Assembly: GCA_963170055.1 (NCBI GenBank)
Contig: CAUJGJ010000436.1
Span: forward strand, 127,401-191,400
Length of the DNA stretch: 64,000 bases
Source of the DNA: Halisarca cf. caerulea
Lineage: Eukaryota > Porifera > Demospongiae > Chondrillida > Halisarcidae
Reading direction: 5' to 3'
This document shows, in pieces, positions 63,135-64,000 of the stretch. How positions within the stretch are numbered: position 1 is the first letter of the stretch; every line of letters begins with the position of its first letter. The notes below the pieces were generated by a model. That model did not search any database, was not told where the DNA came from, and worked only from the letters and a program-made list of their open reading frames with translations. Position numbers and translations under genes: made by a program.

Positions 63135-64000
63135 AGCGCAAAATTGGCAAAGTTCCTAAGATATGACAAATGAAATAGAAATTTGAACTTTCTAAGAAAG
63201 TTAAGTTTAAAATGTTACAAAGTTTCAATAAGTTTTATCGCAAAGACAATTTTAGAAACATATCTTTAAAATTAAGCAAAGCGCAAAATTGGCAAAGTTC
63301 CTAAGATATGACAAATGAAATAGTAATTTTAACTTTCTAAGAAAGTTAAGTTTAAAATGTTACAAAGTTTCAATAAGTTTTATCGCAAAGACAATTTTAG
63401 AAACATATCTTTAAAATTAAGCAAAGCGCAAAATTGGCAAAGTTCCTAAGATTTGACAAATGAAATAGTAATTTTAACTTTCTAAGAAAGTTAAGTTTAA
63501 AATGTTACAAAGTTTCAATAAGTTTTATCGCAAAGACAATTTTAGAAACATAACTTTAAAATTAAGCAAAGTGCAAAATTGGCAAAGTTCCTAAGATATG
63601 ACAAATGAAATAGTAATTTTAACTTTCTAAGAAAGTTAAGTTTAAAATGTTACAAAGTTTCAATAAGTTTTATCGCAAAGACAATTTTAGAAACATATCT
63701 TTAAAATTAAGCAAAGCGCAAAATTGACAAAGTTCCTAAGATATGACAAATGAAATAGTAATTTTAACTTTCTAAGAAAGTTAAGTTTAAAATGTTACAA
63801 AGTTTCAATAAGTTTTATCGCAAAGACAATTTTAGAAACATAACTTTAAAATTAAGCAAAGTGCAAAATTGGCAAAGTTGCTAAGATATGACAAATGAAA
63901 TAGTAATTTTAACTTTCTAAGAAAGTTAAGTTTAAAATGTTACAAAGTTTCAATAAGTTTTATCGCAAAGACAATTTTAGAAACATATCTTTAAAATTAA

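Larger units (their letters stand above)
1..64000 (+). repeat. Satellite DNA array, 145-bp monomer, 441 head-to-tail units
   Basis: The window is a single tandem array. Taking AGYGC as the unit start, the first units begin at 1, 146, 291 and 436 and the last at 63860, which is cut after 141 bases. Unit lengths are 145 bp except fourteen of 152, fourteen of 144, four of 143 and one of 128; these sum exactly to the window length. All units share one orientation. Most differ from the consensus at about one to six sites, and nearly all of those sites are shared by many units, so the array is strongly homogenised. G+C of the consensus is about 24%. Both array ends lie outside the window. Large AT-rich satellites with a near-nucleosomal unit are typical of eukaryotic centromeric or heterochromatic DNA; that location is an inference here, and the family is not one I recognise. 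Confidence 0.98.
41403..64000 (+). repeat. Domain marked by 144-bp monomers and a 1159-bp eight-monomer block
   Basis: Fourteen 144-bp units, all with GATATGAAAATG in place of GATATGACAAATG, start at 41403, 43142, 44444, 44588, 46325, 47049, 48353, 50962, 54296, 55600, 58209, 58933, 60672 and 62266, and nowhere left of 41.4 kb. An eight-unit block recurs at 42562-43720, 45745-46903, 55020-56178, 60092-61250 and 61686-62844: TTGAC; T at 3 with TTGCTAAG; GATTTGAC with T at 140; TTGCTAAG; the 144-bp unit; G at 51 with C at 129; G at 51 with A at 129; T at 3 with C at 21. Between full blocks are partial and permuted versions, so the domain is one family amplified several times. Confidence 0.9.

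Noticed and set aside
1..64000. Open reading frames on either strand
   Set aside because: The unit carries many stop codons (TAA, TAG, TGA and their complements) and its length is not a multiple of three, so frames shift from unit to unit. Any short ORF would be a repeat artefact.
1..64000. CRISPR array
   Set aside because: Repetition is regular, but there are no unique spacers; the whole 145 bp repeats.
1..64000. Hammerhead ribozyme in the satellite, as found in some animal satellites
   Set aside because: The unit has GAAA runs but no CTGATGA core partner on the strand read, so the conserved catalytic core is missing.
1..64000. Telomeric repeats, tRNA, rRNA or transposon insertions within the array
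   Set aside because: All 441 units follow in register; total length is fully explained by the listed small indels, leaving no room for an insertion.
1..64000. Window as an assembly artefact (one repeat copied by the assembler)
   Set aside because: HOR copies carry private substitutions and different indels, and types change along the array as in real satellites. Copy number itself cannot be verified without reads.
1..64000. Assignment to a known family such as tenebrionid beetle satellites of about 142-144 bp
   Set aside because: Only unit length and AT-richness are similar; I have no sequence match, so naming an organism would be guesswork.

Overview
The whole 64 kb window is one uninterrupted, head-to-tail satellite DNA array. 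I walked it monomer by monomer and placed 441 starts: 440 complete units and a last one cut by the window edge after 141 bases. The basic unit is 145 bp and about 24% G+C. The length bookkeeping closes exactly: 440 x 145, plus fourteen 7-bp insertions, minus one 17-bp, four 2-bp and fourteen 1-bp deletions, gives 63,859 bases before the last unit. All units lie in the same orientation. I found no inserted transposon, inversion, unique spacer, RNA gene or plausible protein-coding gene, and neither end of the array is inside the window.

An AT-rich array this long and homogeneous, with a unit close to the 147 bp of a nucleosome core, points to eukaryotic heterochromatin (centromeric, pericentromeric, or another large block). 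I do not recognise the sequence and cannot name the species.

The structure lies in how monomer variants are ordered. A few diagnostic sites (unit positions 3, 13, 21, 29, 51, 59, 98, 107, 129 and 140, plus indels at 31-37) define monomer types, and strings of types recur as higher-order repeats (HORs). Layout: (1) 1-4,240, six-monomer 877-bp HOR in three tandem copies from 1,610; (2) about 4,089-9,502, duplicated blocks carrying 152-bp monomers; (3) 9,503-11,674, a second copy of the start of the window and one 128-bp deleted monomer; (4) 11,675-17,481, mostly plain 145-bp monomers with weak order; (5) 17,482-21,686, 870-bp six-monomer HOR, four full copies and one five-monomer copy; (6) 21,687-26,034, an eleven-monomer derivative of that HOR; (7) 26,035-30,094, a five-to-seven-monomer family with a different marker set; (8) 30,095-41,402, older dispersed duplications, one with an extra four-monomer expansion; (9) 41,403-64,000, a domain marked by 144-bp monomers and a 1,159-bp eight-monomer block seen five times.

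The array therefore looks like a mosaic of locally amplified and homogenised segments, as expected from repeated unequal exchange, replication slippage or gene conversion. Nothing in it suggests a gene-encoded system; the interest is in the array architecture, the CpG and hairpin variation inside the unit, and traces of an older half-size unit.
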